Shown here in pieces: positions 34,240-43,412 of a stretch of DNA of 49,803 nt. The stretch's first letter is position 1. Each line of letters starts with the position of its first letter. The translations under genes were made by a program, and so were the position numbers. This stretch comes from Colwellia sp. (GTDB lineage: Bacteria; Pseudomonadota; Gammaproteobacteria; Enterobacterales; Alteromonadaceae): assembly GCA_013215655.1 (NCBI GenBank), contig JABSOX010000038.1, forward strand, positions 1 to 49,803. Reading direction: 5' to 3'. The notes below the pieces were generated by a model. That model had not been told where the DNA came from. It did no database searches and was given only the letters and a program-made list of their open reading frames with translations.

Positions 34240-36405
34240 TTATTTTTTAATTTTACGACTCTTAAAGCGTCCTAATAGTAATATACCCATCAACATAATA
34301 ATTGAACCAAACCCACTAGTACCACCACTACTGCTTTTTGAAACAACTGCCATTTCTACCGCTGCTGCAGGCGCTGTGCTAACGTTAAGTGCAACTTTAA
34401 CCGCTTGTGTACTTTTACCATTGGCGCCTGTATAAGAATAACTATAGCTATCTACACCGGTATAATCTGTATCGGGTATATAAGTTATACCCTGTGCACC
34501 GTGAACCGTTAATATACCGTGGTTTGCAGGTACAACTATGGTCAAATTCAACGCACTGATATCTAAATCAACAATATCATCGTTTGCAAAAACATCATTG
34601 GTCGTCGCTCTATTTTCAATAACATCAAATTGATCTGCCTGTGCAAAACTATTTGAATATAGTGGCATCGCTGCTGTTGCTAGTGATATTTTTCTCAGTT
34701 GATTAGGTGAACAATAATCCGTAATAAAGAGCTCATTACCCGTTGTTAAAGCCGCAATACCATTTGGACAGGCAAATTTTGCTTGATCACCATCACCATT
34801 TGTTAAACCCCCTTCACCCGTACCCGCTAACGCTAAAACATCACCTTCACGGCTAATACGATATATTTGGTGTCCGCCAATACCTGAGGCATAAACATAA
34901 CCTGAAGCATAAGTAATATAACCGATAGTAAAGTATTCAGGTCCATCAATATGCGCTAATAATGTTAATTCACCACTATTAGAAATCGTGAAAATATCGC
35001 CATTATTGTAATTGCCAACATGTAGTAGCCCGTTTTCATCAAAAACAATGCCCACAGGTCCATTTAATAATGGATCTTCACTAAAAAGTGATACCTCGCC
35101 ACTCGTGTTAATTCGTAATATTTGATTGGCATTATAAGAAGCAACAAAAATATTATCAGCACTATCTATGGCAATACCTGCAGGCACAACATCAAGGCTG
35201 GCAACGGTAGTAACGGTACCATCACTGGCGACCGATTTTATCGACATATCATTTACATTAGCAACGATAACATTACCATGAGAGTCAACAGCATTGCCTA
35301 ATGGTCCGGCTAATTGATCCGTTAAAATTGAATGAGTACCATCGGTATTCACTTTGATAATACTGGTACCATCAAATTCCGTATATTGAGGATTAAGTGT
35401 ATTGCCAACATTAGAAATATAAACGGTGCCATCTGGTGCCACTGAAACGCCATCATTAGCAGCGATTTCAAAACCATCTATTACAGTAGAAACAACAGGT
35501 TGTATTCTTAAAGAACGAATAAGGCCATTGCCATTAACACCGCCGCCACAGTATTCATTCCAGTAAAGCATATCGCCGTATGGATTTGCGGTAATACCGT
35601 TTGGACAGGCAAATGTTGCCGTTTCCGCAGCACCGTCATCCAAACCGGGGTCGCCTGTTCCTGCAATTGATGTGACTACACCTTCCAAAGTGACTCGATA
35701 TAGCTGATGAGAGCCAATACCCGATGCATAAATATTGCCCGATGCATACGTTATATAACCAATATTAAAGAAATCAGGTCCTTCAATATGAGCAAGGAAA
35801 GTAGCAACACCTTCTGCTGATATCGAATAAATATTACCGTTATTGTAATTTGCGGTATAAAGGGTGCCCATCGCATCAAAAACGATACCGACAGGACCAT
35901 TTAATTGCTCGTCGTCAGAAAATAAACTCACCTCTCCTGATGCCGTTATTTTGGTGATGTTATTGCTATTATAAGAAGCAACAAAAAGGTTGTTGTCATT
36001 ATCTATCGCTACTCCAGCTGGATAAACATCCAATTGTGCAAACGTTGTTGTTATGCCATCAGGGCTTACTTTTTTAATGGTTTGATCATTAATATTTGCA
36101 ACATAAATATTGCCCATACGATCAACGGCATTACCTAAAGGGCCTTGCATTTCTTCAGACAATACCGAGATATTCCCGTTTGCCGCTATTTTGATCAACC
36201 CAGTACCGCTAAATTCAGTATATTGTGGATTTAAGGTATCACCTACATTAGATGCATAAATATTACCCTTTGTATCGATACTCAGACCGTCATTAACCCG
36301 AAGAGGAAAATCAGTATAAGCTGTATTTACGGTAGTAGCAGCCGCTTGTCCGCAAGATAAAATCAGTAATGATTTCATCGTTAATTTTGATAGTTTTCTT
36401 AACAT
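34240..36405 (-). CDS. Secreted double NHL-propeller protein with GlyGly-CTERM tail
   Basis: 721 residues when started at ATG 36405, which has GGGATAAATAAC upstream; a TTG 11 codons earlier is less likely. A signal peptide (MLRKLSKLTMKSLLILSCG to AAA) is followed by two homologous NHL propellers of about 290 residues, each with blades such as DNDNNLFVASYNSNNITKITASGE and VFDENGLLHVGNYNNG. Each ends in an ATFACPNGI or AKFACPNGI blade. A cadherin-like domain (about 595-680, YIPDTDYTGVDSYSYSYTGANGKS) precedes the tail SSSGGTSGFGSIIMLMG, a hydrophobic helix and RFKSRKIKK. This is a GlyGly-CTERM signal normally cut by rhombosortase after type II secretion. Confidence 0.85.
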   Translation of the reverse strand: MLRKLSKLTMKSLLILSCGQAAATTVNTAYTDFPLRVNDGLSIDTKGNIYASNVGDTLNPQYTEFSGTGLIKIAANGNISVLSEEMQGPLGNAVDRMGNIYVANINDQTIKKVSPDGITTTFAQLDVYPAGVAIDNDNNLFVASYNSNNITKITASGEVSLFSDDEQLNGPVGIVFDAMGTLYTANYNNGNIYSISAEGVATFLAHIEGPDFFNIGYITYASGNIYASGIGSHQLYRVTLEGVVTSIAGTGDPGLDDGAAETATFACPNGITANPYGDMLYWNEYCGGGVNGNGLIRSLRIQPVVSTVIDGFEIAANDGVSVAPDGTVYISNVGNTLNPQYTEFDGTSIIKVNTDGTHSILTDQLAGPLGNAVDSHGNVIVANVNDMSIKSVASDGTVTTVASLDVVPAGIAIDSADNIFVASYNANQILRINTSGEVSLFSEDPLLNGPVGIVFDENGLLHVGNYNNGDIFTISNSGELTLLAHIDGPEYFTIGYITYASGYVYASGIGGHQIYRISREGDVLALAGTGEGGLTNGDGDQAKFACPNGIAALTTGNELFITDYCSPNQLRKISLATAAMPLYSNSFAQADQFDVIENRATTNDVFANDDIVDLDISALNLTIVVPANHGILTVHGAQGITYIPDTDYTGVDSYSYSYTGANGKSTQAVKVALNVSTAPAAAVEMAVVSKSSSGGTSGFGSIIMLMGILLLGRFKSRKIKK

Positions 36406-36515
36406 GTTATTTATCCCGACTTGCAAGTTTTGATTCAATGTGTGTAATTTGAATTTATCTTTGTTTTTTAGTTAAACTGAACGGAATTAATTTAGTGCTT
36501 TAAGTCATTAACGTA

Positions 36516-36552
36516 TTGAAAGTAACTTTGTATTTTGTTGAAATTTTGTTGA
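36516..36552. promoter_or_regulatory. Phased TCAA repeat operator, site B
   Basis: On the plus strand TTGA occurs at 36516, 36538 and 36549, the mirror of site A with the same 22- and 11-bp spacing. The block at 36526-36541 is the exact complement of TCAACAAAATACAAAG. It lies 111-147 bp upstream of the 36405 start. Confidence 0.65.
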
Positions 36553-36658
36553 AAGCCCTTTCTACATGGGGAAAACAAAAAACTGAAATGAGAAGTAGAG
36601 AATACCGTGATTGTTTTTACTTTCTGTCAGGCAAAGGTCTTTATAACGGAATTTTGAT

Positions 36659-36870
36659 TATACCATTTCGTCTAAATAGGTGGTCAATGATTGCGCAGAA
36701 AAAAATTAACAAGAGCAAGGCGCTTGATTGAGTAATAGCTGGCTATTAGGATTGAAAGCACAGGTTTTTAGTTCCAGACAAAACCTAAGTACTCACATCC
36801 CTGTGAGCAACGCAGCACTTGTTGATTTTAACAAGCAAGAGTGAGCAAATATTTAGATGGATTGGTATTA
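36659..36870. mobile_element. MITE-like repeat, copy 1 (212 bp)
   Basis: The ends are imperfect inverted repeats: TATACCATTTCGTCTAAATA on the left, and on the right the complement reads TAATACCAATCCATCTAAATA. The inside is about 90% like the copy at 42992. Copy 1 has about 49 extra bases (36761-36809). There is no coding capacity. The structure is that of a small non-autonomous element. Confidence 0.75.
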
Positions 36871-36905
36871 ATATCTAAACTGAAGGATTGATTACATAAA
36901 AATAA

Positions 36906-36938
36906 AAAGGCTTACAATTCATAAGAAAATAAGCCTTT
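36906..36938 (-). terminator. Terminator after the third NHL gene
   Basis: AAAGGCTTA (36906-36914) pairs with TAAGCCTTT (36930-36938). On the minus strand the hairpin is followed by TTATTTTT. It lies 45 bp beyond the TAG at 36983 of the original, unshifted frame. Confidence 0.75.
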
Positions 36939-36982
36939 ACATTAGATTTTACGTTCTACTTTACTGGCTAAAATCGTTTTGG

Positions 36983-37070
36983 CTATTTCTTAAATGCTCT
37001 GAACAAAAACAACAACATCAAAACTGAATAACCAATAGTTCCACCACCTGATGATTTTTCCACTTTTGGT
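36983..37070 (-). pseudogene. Out-of-frame GlyGly-CTERM tail of the third NHL gene
   Basis: In the frame next to the annotated one, the minus strand reads PPKVEKSSGGGTIGYS, then a leucine-rich helix and RAFKK before TAG 36983-36985. This is a complete GlyGly-CTERM sorting signal like that of the 34240 gene. The annotated frame instead ends in a Gln/His-rich tail at 37018. The switch point lies in the ACA/ACC repeat tract at about 37060-37135. Confidence 0.8.
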
Positions 37071-37986
37071 GGTGCTGTGGTTGTTGCTGTGTTGTTGCTG
37101 GTGTTGTGGTTGTGGTTGTGGTTGTGGTTGTGGTTGTTGACGTTACTTCATTAAGATTTTCGATAACGATAATTTTGTTACTTCGAAAGTTTGATACATA
37201 AAGCTTGGTTCCATCCGCATTGGCTACTATGTCATTTGGAAAGTTAAATCCGCCTAGTGATGACCCTTCTAATTCGGTAACAGCTCCACCATCAGTGGGA
37301 ATTTGATAAATTCTATTGCTATCTATACCTGTGGCATAAACCATACCATTCGCATACGTTATATATGCGTTACCTTGATTATCTGGTGAACTATCTAGTT
37401 CCGTAACAGATTTAGCTCTATCGATTTTAAATATTCTGCCATTATTATAATTCCCCACATAGATATTTTCATCTTCATCTAGCGCAATTCCTACGGGAGC
37501 ATTAAGGCCATTACCTTGTAACCAAATTTCACTTTCACCACTAGCCGAAACTTTATAAACGACGCTATCATTAAAACTGGTAACAAACAGCTCATCTTGT
37601 TTATTTATAACGATTCCATTAACATTAATTATATTACTGAATCGACTCTTTGTACCTTCAGGTGTTATTTTTGTAATTATTCCCGAGTTATAATTAGCAA
37701 CGTACATATTTCCCATAGAATCAAAATCAATGTCTAGAGGCCCAGCTAAATCAGAAACCGCGATAGTTATTTCACCATCAATGGCTATTTTATATATTTT
37801 ATCACCCGTTAAGTTGCCTGCAATATATGAGACATATAAGTTACCCTCAAGATCAAAAATTAGCCCATCATTACCGCTATTAGGCATAGTAGCAAACGTA
37901 CTATAGTCTACAGCTGACGTTATCACTGAAAAACCTGTAAGTAATGCAAAAGTAAAACTTGCGATAAGTGTGTTTTTAAACTTCAT
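37018..37986 (-). CDS. Secreted NHL-propeller protein 3, probably frameshifted at its C-terminus
   Basis: 322 residues in the present frame, with a signal peptide ending at TSAV (about residue 26). The propeller is closely related to protein 1: STFATMPNSGNDGLIFDLEGNLYVSY, IDFDSMGNMYVANYNSGIITKITPEG, IALDEDENIYVGNYNNGRIFKID, TKLYVSNFRSNKIIVIEN. A run of 12 Thr follows, encoded by a hexamer repeat, then a Gln/His-rich tail. The neighbouring frame encodes the proper GlyGly-CTERM tail, ending at 36983. As read, the protein would be secreted but not sorted. The start has AAGAG upstream. A gene switched on and off by indels in the tract is possible, but a hexamer change alone would not shift the frame. 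Confidence 0.75.
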   Translation of the reverse strand: MKFKNTLIASFTFALLTGFSVITSAVDYSTFATMPNSGNDGLIFDLEGNLYVSYIAGNLTGDKIYKIAIDGEITIAVSDLAGPLDIDFDSMGNMYVANYNSGIITKITPEGTKSRFSNIINVNGIVINKQDELFVTSFNDSVVYKVSASGESEIWLQGNGLNAPVGIALDEDENIYVGNYNNGRIFKIDRAKSVTELDSSPDNQGNAYITYANGMVYATGIDSNRIYQIPTDGGAVTELEGSSLGGFNFPNDIVANADGTKLYVSNFRSNKIIVIENLNEVTSTTTTTTTTTTTTPATTQQQPQHHQKWKNHQVVELLVIQF

Positions 37987-38160
37987 TTTATTTTATCTCT
38001 TATAGTTATAAATTTACTTAACATTCTCTTTATTCGCCATTTTTGTATGAAAATAAGGAGAAACTCTAAACAACCGTAAGATCAAAACTGATTGGCTATT
38101 TAGCAAAACTGCTACCACTTTGAACAATTCATGAATGTAAAATATGACGACAATAAAGTC

Positions 38161-38197
38161 TTGAAATTATCTTTGTATTTTGTTGATATTTTGTTGA
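38161..38197. promoter_or_regulatory. Phased TCAA repeat operator, site C
   Basis: TTGA on the plus strand at 38161, 38183 and 38194 has exactly the spacing of site B. The block 38171-38186 is again the complement of TCAACAAAATACAAAG. It lies 175-211 bp upstream of the start at 37986. Confidence 0.65.
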
Positions 38198-38269
38198 AGG
38201 CCCTTTCTACGTAGAAAAAAACATTGAGCTGAGAAGAGAGGTATAGGTTGGTTTTATTTTCTTTCAGAC

Positions 38270-38304
38270 AAAAAAAAGCGTTTATCTGCTGGGCAAATAA
38301 ACGC
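38270..38304 (-). terminator. Intrinsic terminator of metR
   Basis: On the minus strand GCGTTTAT and ATAAACGC pair around 11 bases and are followed by eight T. It lies about 130 bp past the metR stop at 38436 and insulates NHL gene 3 from metR transcription. Confidence 0.85.
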
Positions 38305-38435
38305 GCTATAAAAACATGAAACACTAAGGGAAATATAAACGTCTCGTATACTATGAGTAGCCATTTATAATAAAGTTCACCGTTATTTAAAAAATAATAA
38401 AAATAAATGTAAATTAATTTCAAATAACAAAAAAA

Positions 38436-39326
38436 TTAGCTTAATCTTGACGCACTAGCCATTTCAACAAAGCTATGCAAATACTCGATTTCCACATCTT
38501 TTTCACGCAGTCCAATAAATATTTGTTTATAAATACCCTTTTTACCTAATCGCAACGCTTTGATTGGTAAGGTTTGCGTATATTGCTCAACTAACCATGC
38601 CGGTAATGCAGAAACACCACGTCCACTTGCTACCATTTGCAACATGATATCTGTGGTTTCAATGACCTTATGTTTATAAGGGCTACATTGTGCAGGCAAC
38701 ATGAACTTGCTAAAAATATCTAAGCGTTCCATTTCAACAGGATAGGTAATTAAAGTTTCATTGCTCAATTGCTCTGGCATTACATATTCCGCGGAAGCTA
38801 ATGCATGATTTTGATCAACAACTAAAACTAACTCGTAATCAAACACCGGGGTATAAACCAAACCGCGTTTAAATAATGGATCGGGTGTTACTAAAGCATC
38901 AATTTCATGGCTAAATAAAGCGCCAATACCACCAAATTGAAATCGTTGTTTGACATCAACATCAACATCTGACCATTTTTTTAAATACGGTGAGACCACA
39001 GTTAATAGCCATTGATAACAAGGATGACACTCCATGCCAATTCTTAACGACCCTCTTCGCCCCTGTGATATTTGCTGCATCAACTGTTCAGTATGCTCAA
39101 GTTGCGGCAATATTCTATTGGCAAGAGATAACATCGACTGTCCTGCTTGTGTAAAACGTAATGTCCTTCCCTCTTTTGACCAAATTTTAACGCCTAGCTG
39201 TAACTCCAGTTTTTTAATCGCATGACTCAGTGCCGATTGCGTTAAACATAAAGAATCTGCAGCTTCGGTTAAAGTACCTAATCGATCAATCTGTCGGATA
39301 ATCGCTAAATGGGTACGTTCAATCAT
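38436..39326 (-). CDS. metR: MetR, LysR-type activator of methionine synthesis
   Basis: 296 residues. The N-terminal winged helix is TLTEAADSLCLTQSALSHAIKKLE, with the SALSH core usual in MetR. The effector domain starts with RGSLRIGMECHPCYQWLLTVV, the MetR hallmark (IExHxCxQWL), where homocysteine acts as co-inducer. It is divergent from metE with 200 bp between, the standard metR-metE arrangement. Cytoplasmic DNA-binding protein, expected to activate metE and repress itself. Confidence 0.93.
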   Translation of the reverse strand: MIERTHLAIIRQIDRLGTLTEAADSLCLTQSALSHAIKKLELQLGVKIWSKEGRTLRFTQAGQSMLSLANRILPQLEHTEQLMQQISQGRRGSLRIGMECHPCYQWLLTVVSPYLKKWSDVDVDVKQRFQFGGIGALFSHEIDALVTPDPLFKRGLVYTPVFDYELVLVVDQNHALASAEYVMPEQLSNETLITYPVEMERLDIFSKFMLPAQCSPYKHKVIETTDIMLQMVASGRGVSALPAWLVEQYTQTLPIKALRLGKKGIYKQIFIGLREKDVEIEYLHSFVEMASASRLS

Positions 39327-39424
39327 TTTATCTCTCGCTCTTTTTTCTTAACTCATTATGAGTAACTTAATTATTGCTAACCAATTATTGCAAACTCGGC
39401 TAATGTTAATTCAGCACCGATACA

Positions 39425-39437
39425 TGAGTGAAATTCA
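39425..39437 (+). promoter_or_regulatory. Candidate MetR box between metR and metE
   Basis: TGAGTGAAATTCA matches the MetR consensus TGAA-N5-TTCA with a single mismatch. It lies about 90 bp upstream of metE, a suitable distance for activation. Confidence 0.5.
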
Positions 39438-39526
39438 TTTATCCATGCATTTATACCATTATTATTCATTGATTAGTTTATTTATCATGCCCTCAGACAA
39501 TAAATACCCTTAACGAGAATAAATAG

Positions 39527-41812
39527 ATGGCTACATTACATAATCTTGGCTTCCCAAGGATCGGCACTAAACGTGAACTTAAATTTGCATTAGAAAAGTT
39601 TTGGCAAAAGAAAATACCTGTAGAGCAATTACAAAATACTGCACAAGAATTACGTAAGAAACATTGGCAACATCAACAAGCATTGAGTTTTGTCCCTGTA
39701 GGCGACTTTTCATTTTATGATCAAGTCCTTGATACCAGTTTTTTATTAGGTAATGTGCCAGATCGCGTAGAAAATCTTGAAGGTACAAACTTAGATAATT
39801 ATTTTCGTATCGCTCGTGGCCGCTCAGCTATTGATACCGGTTGCAGTTGTGTACACGCAGGTGAAATGACCAAGTGGTTTGATACAAATTATCATTATAT
39901 TGTGCCTGAATTTACCGCTGACACAGAATTTAATTTAGATTGTAAAACATTGCTTAAACAGATTTCAGAAGCCAATATTCTTGGCCACAAAGCCAAACCT
40001 GTATTATTAGGACCTGTCTCCTATTTGTGGCTTGGTAAAGAGAAAGACCAATCTAATAAAATTGATTTATTAGATAAAATACTGATTGCTTACACTGAAT
40101 TATTGGCTCAATTAGCAACACGTAATGTTGATTGGGTACAAATTGATGAGCCGATATTAGTCACTGAATTAGATAATGACTGGCAACAAGCAATCACTAA
40201 AACCTATCAATTGTTAGGTAATAGTCCGATAAAAATCCTACTAGCGACTTATTTTGGTCAATTAAAAGAAAACTTGCCATTGTTATGTGAATTACCTGTA
40301 GCAGGTGTTCACCTTGATGCGATTAATGCTAAAGATGAAGTCAGTACATTAATTGATAATTTAACAACAGACAAAAATGGCAATGAAAAAATTGTTTCAT
40401 TAGGAATAATAAACGGTCGAAATATCTGGAAAACTGACATTATAGCTTTACTGAGTTGGTTAGAGCCCGTAGCAGAACAATTAGGTAAACGTTTATGGTT
40501 AGCCCCTTCATGTTCGCTGTTACACGTCCCCGTTGATCTTAATAATGAAGAAAAACTCGACCCAGAAATTCGCAGCTGGTTAGCCTATGCCATACAAAAA
40601 TTGGCCGAACTTGAATTAGTCGGCAAAGTACTTAATGACGGTAGAGCAAGCTGTGTACAAGCATTAGCCGATAATGCCGCGGCCATTGAAAGTCGTCGCA
40701 GTTCATTACGTGTACATAACCAAACAGTTAAGAAACGTGTTGAAGCGATTAGTGACGATATGAGTAATCGACAATCACCTTTTGCTGAGCGTAATACACT
40801 ACAAAAAGGCATTTTTAATTTACCTAAATTTCCAACCACAACTATCGGCTCTTTCCCACAAACGACAGAAATTCGCCAAGCTCGCCGCCAATATAAAAAT
40901 GGTGATATTGACCAAGCAAGCTACCAAAAACTCATGCAGGAAGAAATACAACACTGTGTCGATATTCAACATCAATTAGGTCTAGATGTATTAGTTCATG
41001 GTGTACCTGAACGTAATGACATGGTTGAGTACTTCGGTGAACAACTTGATGGTTATGCCTTTAGTCAATTTGGTTGGGTACAATCATATGGTTCTCGTTG
41101 TGTTAAACCGCCGATTATTTTTGGTGATATCTCGCGTCCACAAGCCATGACAGTAGAGTGGAGTAAATTTGCACAAACATTAACAAATAAACCAATGAAA
41201 GGCATGTTGACGGGTCCTGTGACAATTTTGAATTGGTCATTTGTACGTGATGACCAACCACGTTCAACAACATGTTTACAACTTGCACTAGCAATTCGCG
41301 ATGAAGTATTAGATCTTGAAGCTGCAGGCATTAATATCATTCAAATTGATGAAGCCGCATTACGAGAAGGTTTACCATTACGTCGTGCGCAGTGGCAAGA
41401 ATATATCGATTGGGCAATACAATCTTTTAAACTGAGCGCCAATGGCGTAAGTGATAAAACACAAATTCATACACACATGTGTTACTCAGAATTTAACGAC
41501 ATGATCGCAGCAATTGCAGACATGGACGCCGACGTTATTACCATAGAAACTTCTCGTTCTGATATGGAACTACTTGACGTTTTTGATGAATTTAACTACC
41601 CCAATGATATTGGCCCCGGCGTATATGATATTCATACCCCAAATATTCCAACGGTTGAATACATGGTTAACTTAATGAAAAAGGCGGCAAAACGTATTCC
41701 AGCAGAAAACTTATGGGTAAACCCCGATTGCGGTTTAAAAACCCGTGGTTGGGCTGAAGTAAAACCCGCCTTAGAAAATATGGTTAAAGCAGCAATACAA
41801 TTGCGAGGTTAA
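39527..41812 (+). CDS. metE: Cobalamin-independent methionine synthase
   Basis: Transfers the methyl group of 5-methyltetrahydropteroyl-triglutamate to homocysteine in the cytosol. The 761 residues are a normal length. The start [26 protein letters not shown] is the family's N-terminus. The C-terminal catalytic half has the zinc ligands in THMCYSEF (His, Cys) and [11 protein letters not shown] (Cys), plus the homocysteine-binding GSFPQT and [14 protein letters not shown]. The gene is divergent from metR and probably depends on it. A hairpin terminator follows. Confidence 0.97.
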   Translation: MATLHNLGFPRIGTKRELKFALEKFWQKKIPVEQLQNTAQELRKKHWQHQQALSFVPVGDFSFYDQVLDTSFLLGNVPDRVENLEGTNLDNYFRIARGRSAIDTGCSCVHAGEMTKWFDTNYHYIVPEFTADTEFNLDCKTLLKQISEANILGHKAKPVLLGPVSYLWLGKEKDQSNKIDLLDKILIAYTELLAQLATRNVDWVQIDEPILVTELDNDWQQAITKTYQLLGNSPIKILLATYFGQLKENLPLLCELPVAGVHLDAINAKDEVSTLIDNLTTDKNGNEKIVSLGIINGRNIWKTDIIALLSWLEPVAEQLGKRLWLAPSCSLLHVPVDLNNEEKLDPEIRSWLAYAIQKLAELELVGKVLNDGRASCVQALADNAAAIESRRSSLRVHNQTVKKRVEAISDDMSNRQSPFAERNTLQKGIFNLPKFPTTTIGSFPQTTEIRQARRQYKNGDIDQASYQKLMQEEIQHCVDIQHQLGLDVLVHGVPERNDMVEYFGEQLDGYAFSQFGWVQSYGSRCVKPPIIFGDISRPQAMTVEWSKFAQTLTNKPMKGMLTGPVTILNWSFVRDDQPRSTTCLQLALAIRDEVLDLEAAGINIIQIDEAALREGLPLRRAQWQEYIDWAIQSFKLSANGVSDKTQIHTHMCYSEFNDMIAAIADMDADVITIETSRSDMELLDVFDEFNYPNDIGPGVYDIHTPNIPTVEYMVNLMKKAAKRIPAENLWVNPDCGLKTRGWAEVKPALENMVKAAIQLRG

Positions 41813-41863
41813 TAAGTGACGAATTGCTAACAAGTAACTTGTTGCTTGATATCACAACTTAAG

Positions 41864-41906
41864 AAAAGCTATAGTTTAGAGATATAACTAAAAGCTATAG
41901 CTTTTT
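41864..41906 (+). terminator. Terminator after metE
   Basis: AAAAGCTATAG (41864-41874) pairs with CTATAGCTTTT (41895-41905) and ends in a T-run. The right arm is also self-complementary. Confidence 0.75.
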
Positions 41907-41940
41907 AATCACCAATTAATACTGATTATAGGTAGATGAT

Positions 41941-42801
41941 ATGGAATTACGTTCACTTAAATACTTTCAAGCTGTTTATGAACTTGGCAGTCTTAGTGCT
42001 GCTGCACGAGCGTGTTTTATTTCGCAACCTTCCATTACTAGCGCTATTCAGCAATTAGAATCGACCTTAAATATTAGTCTATTTGTACGCCATGCTCGTG
42101 GGGTTCTACCAACACCTGCCGCTGATAAACTCTACCCTCTCGCCAAAGAAATGTCTGATAACGCCAAATCTATTAGTCATTTGTTTTCAGATGGCCCAAA
42201 AGCCGTGCCCTTACGATTAGGAATAATGCGCTCATTGGGGGCGCAACGTATGAGTTTTTTACTGAAAAATATTTCTGAGAAAATTAACAACCTAGAAATA
42301 ACCTTAGTTGAACCAGAAGAGCCCTGTGACGCCAGAGTTGTATTAGCGCAATCCGTTGCTAGTAACGAAAGTTTTGTCCCAATTTGGCAAGACAATTATC
42401 AACTCGCTGTACCTCAACATTGGTCAATAGCTAAAAAATCCATGATTGAAATTTCGGATTTAGAAGGCATCCCTTTTATTAGCCGGGCCCCTTGTGATGC
42501 ATTAAATAAATTAACCGATGTAATGGGTAACGCCTCGATACGTTTTCAACCTAGAGCCAATATCAAAACCATAGAATACGCTTGGCAACTTGTCTGTGCG
42601 GGTATCGGTGCAGCTTTATTACCTGACTGGCAAGAAATTATTGATGCCGAAGGATTAGCATTAATTCCAATAAAAAACATCGACTTAATTAAACATATCG
42701 GCCTAGCATTTAAAACCAATAAAGAAGAGCAACCACTGATTGTGGCTTTAAAAGGAATTTGTGCAACAACGAATACAAAACGTCCTTCAATTAACATTTA
42801 A
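41941..42801 (+). CDS. LysR family transcription regulator
   Basis: 286 residues. The winged helix is MELRSLKYFQAVYELGSLSAAARACFISQPSITSAIQQLE; a substrate-binding domain follows from about 90 and ends with VCAGIGAALLPDWQEII. A target cannot be named. It stands alone between the metE terminator and a MITE. Confidence 0.85.
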   Translation: MELRSLKYFQAVYELGSLSAAARACFISQPSITSAIQQLESTLNISLFVRHARGVLPTPAADKLYPLAKEMSDNAKSISHLFSDGPKAVPLRLGIMRSLGAQRMSFLLKNISEKINNLEITLVEPEEPCDARVVLAQSVASNESFVPIWQDNYQLAVPQHWSIAKKSMIEISDLEGIPFISRAPCDALNKLTDVMGNASIRFQPRANIKTIEYAWQLVCAGIGAALLPDWQEIIDAEGLALIPIKNIDLIKHIGLAFKTNKEEQPLIVALKGICATTNTKRPSINI

Positions 42802-43208
42802 CGAACAACTATATACCCGTTACCTAGAATCCACACACAGCAAACTAATAATAAATACATAAAATTCAGAACAATAAAGAATCTACAAAAATAAACGCCA
42901 CGTCAATGTTGCAATAATGTTAACAGAAGCGCAAAATAACCATATCACAAGATATAATAGATCATCTGATTTAGTATCAAAAAATGTTAAGTATACCATT
43001 TCGTCTAAATAGGTAATCAATGATTGCGCAGAAAAAATTAGCAAGAGCAAGGCGCTTGATTGAGTAATAGCTAGCTATTAGGATTGAAAGCAACGCAGCA
43101 CTTGTTGATTTTAGCAAGCAAGGGTGAGCAAATATTTAGATGAATTGGTATTAGTTAAGTTTATTGATAGCCATTTAATCTAAACATATGAATGAGTAGT
43201 TAATTAAC
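42802..43208. other. Gap holding a MITE copy
   Basis: This 407-bp gap contains the 42992-43153 MITE. The first 190 bp are AT-rich, with no recognised signal. Confidence 0.7.
42992..43153. mobile_element. MITE-like repeat, copy 2 (162 bp)
   Basis: Same element as 36659-36870 without the 49 extra bases. It starts TATACCATTTCGTCTAAATA and its right end ATTTAGATGAATTGGTATTA is an imperfect complement of the left end. It is inserted between a LysR gene and a small ORF. Confidence 0.75.
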
Positions 43209-43385
43209 ATGAGTAATAGCCGAGCAAAAGCCAACGTAACTTTAATCATAACTTTAATTTCTGCGATGATTTCAGCATGGACATTTTGGTATTTATTTAC
43301 CAAGAACAGTACTGAAATAACAAATCCCTCTGCACAAACGATCATGAAAAAAAACATTTCGCTTGTCAAGAAAGGCAAAGTCTGA
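43209..43385 (+). CDS. Possible 58-residue single-pass membrane protein
   Basis: ATG 43209 to TGA 43383-43385 encodes a short basic N-terminus, a hydrophobic helix (VTLIITLISAMISAWTFWYLF, about residues 10-30) and a basic tail ending KKGKV. GAG lies 13 bases upstream, a weak ribosome site. The membrane-helix layout with positive charges on both sides is plausible for a real small protein. No family is recognised. Confidence 0.4.
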   Translation: MSNSRAKANVTLIITLISAMISAWTFWYLFTKNSTEITNPSAQTIMKKNISLVKKGKV

Positions 43386-43412
43386 CGTTATGCCACTTTA
43401 TTTAAAAGGGAA

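Larger units (their letters stand above)
36406..37017. other. Gap between two NHL genes: operator, MITE and terminator
   Basis: Going right from the 36405 start, this 612-bp gap contains operator site B (36516-36552), a 100-bp block similar to the one near 38171-38275, a MITE copy (36659-36870), and the terminator of the next gene (36906-36938). Confidence 0.75.
37987..38435. other. Gap between NHL gene 3 and metR
   Basis: It holds operator site C (38161-38197) and the metR terminator (38270-38304). A 103-codon frame across it was rejected. Confidence 0.7.

Noticed and set aside
36516-36731. 71-codon plus-strand frame upstream of the double NHL gene
   Set aside because: It spans an operator and the left end of a MITE, and no protein-like pattern is visible.
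37081-37140. CRISPR-like or regulatory array suggested by the GGTTGT hexamers
   Set aside because: The units are coding Thr repeats without spacers.
38112-38423. 103-codon minus-strand frame between NHL gene 3 and metR
   Set aside because: It runs across the strong metR terminator and the shared operator, has an AT-driven Tyr/Phe-rich composition and no Shine-Dalgarno sequence.
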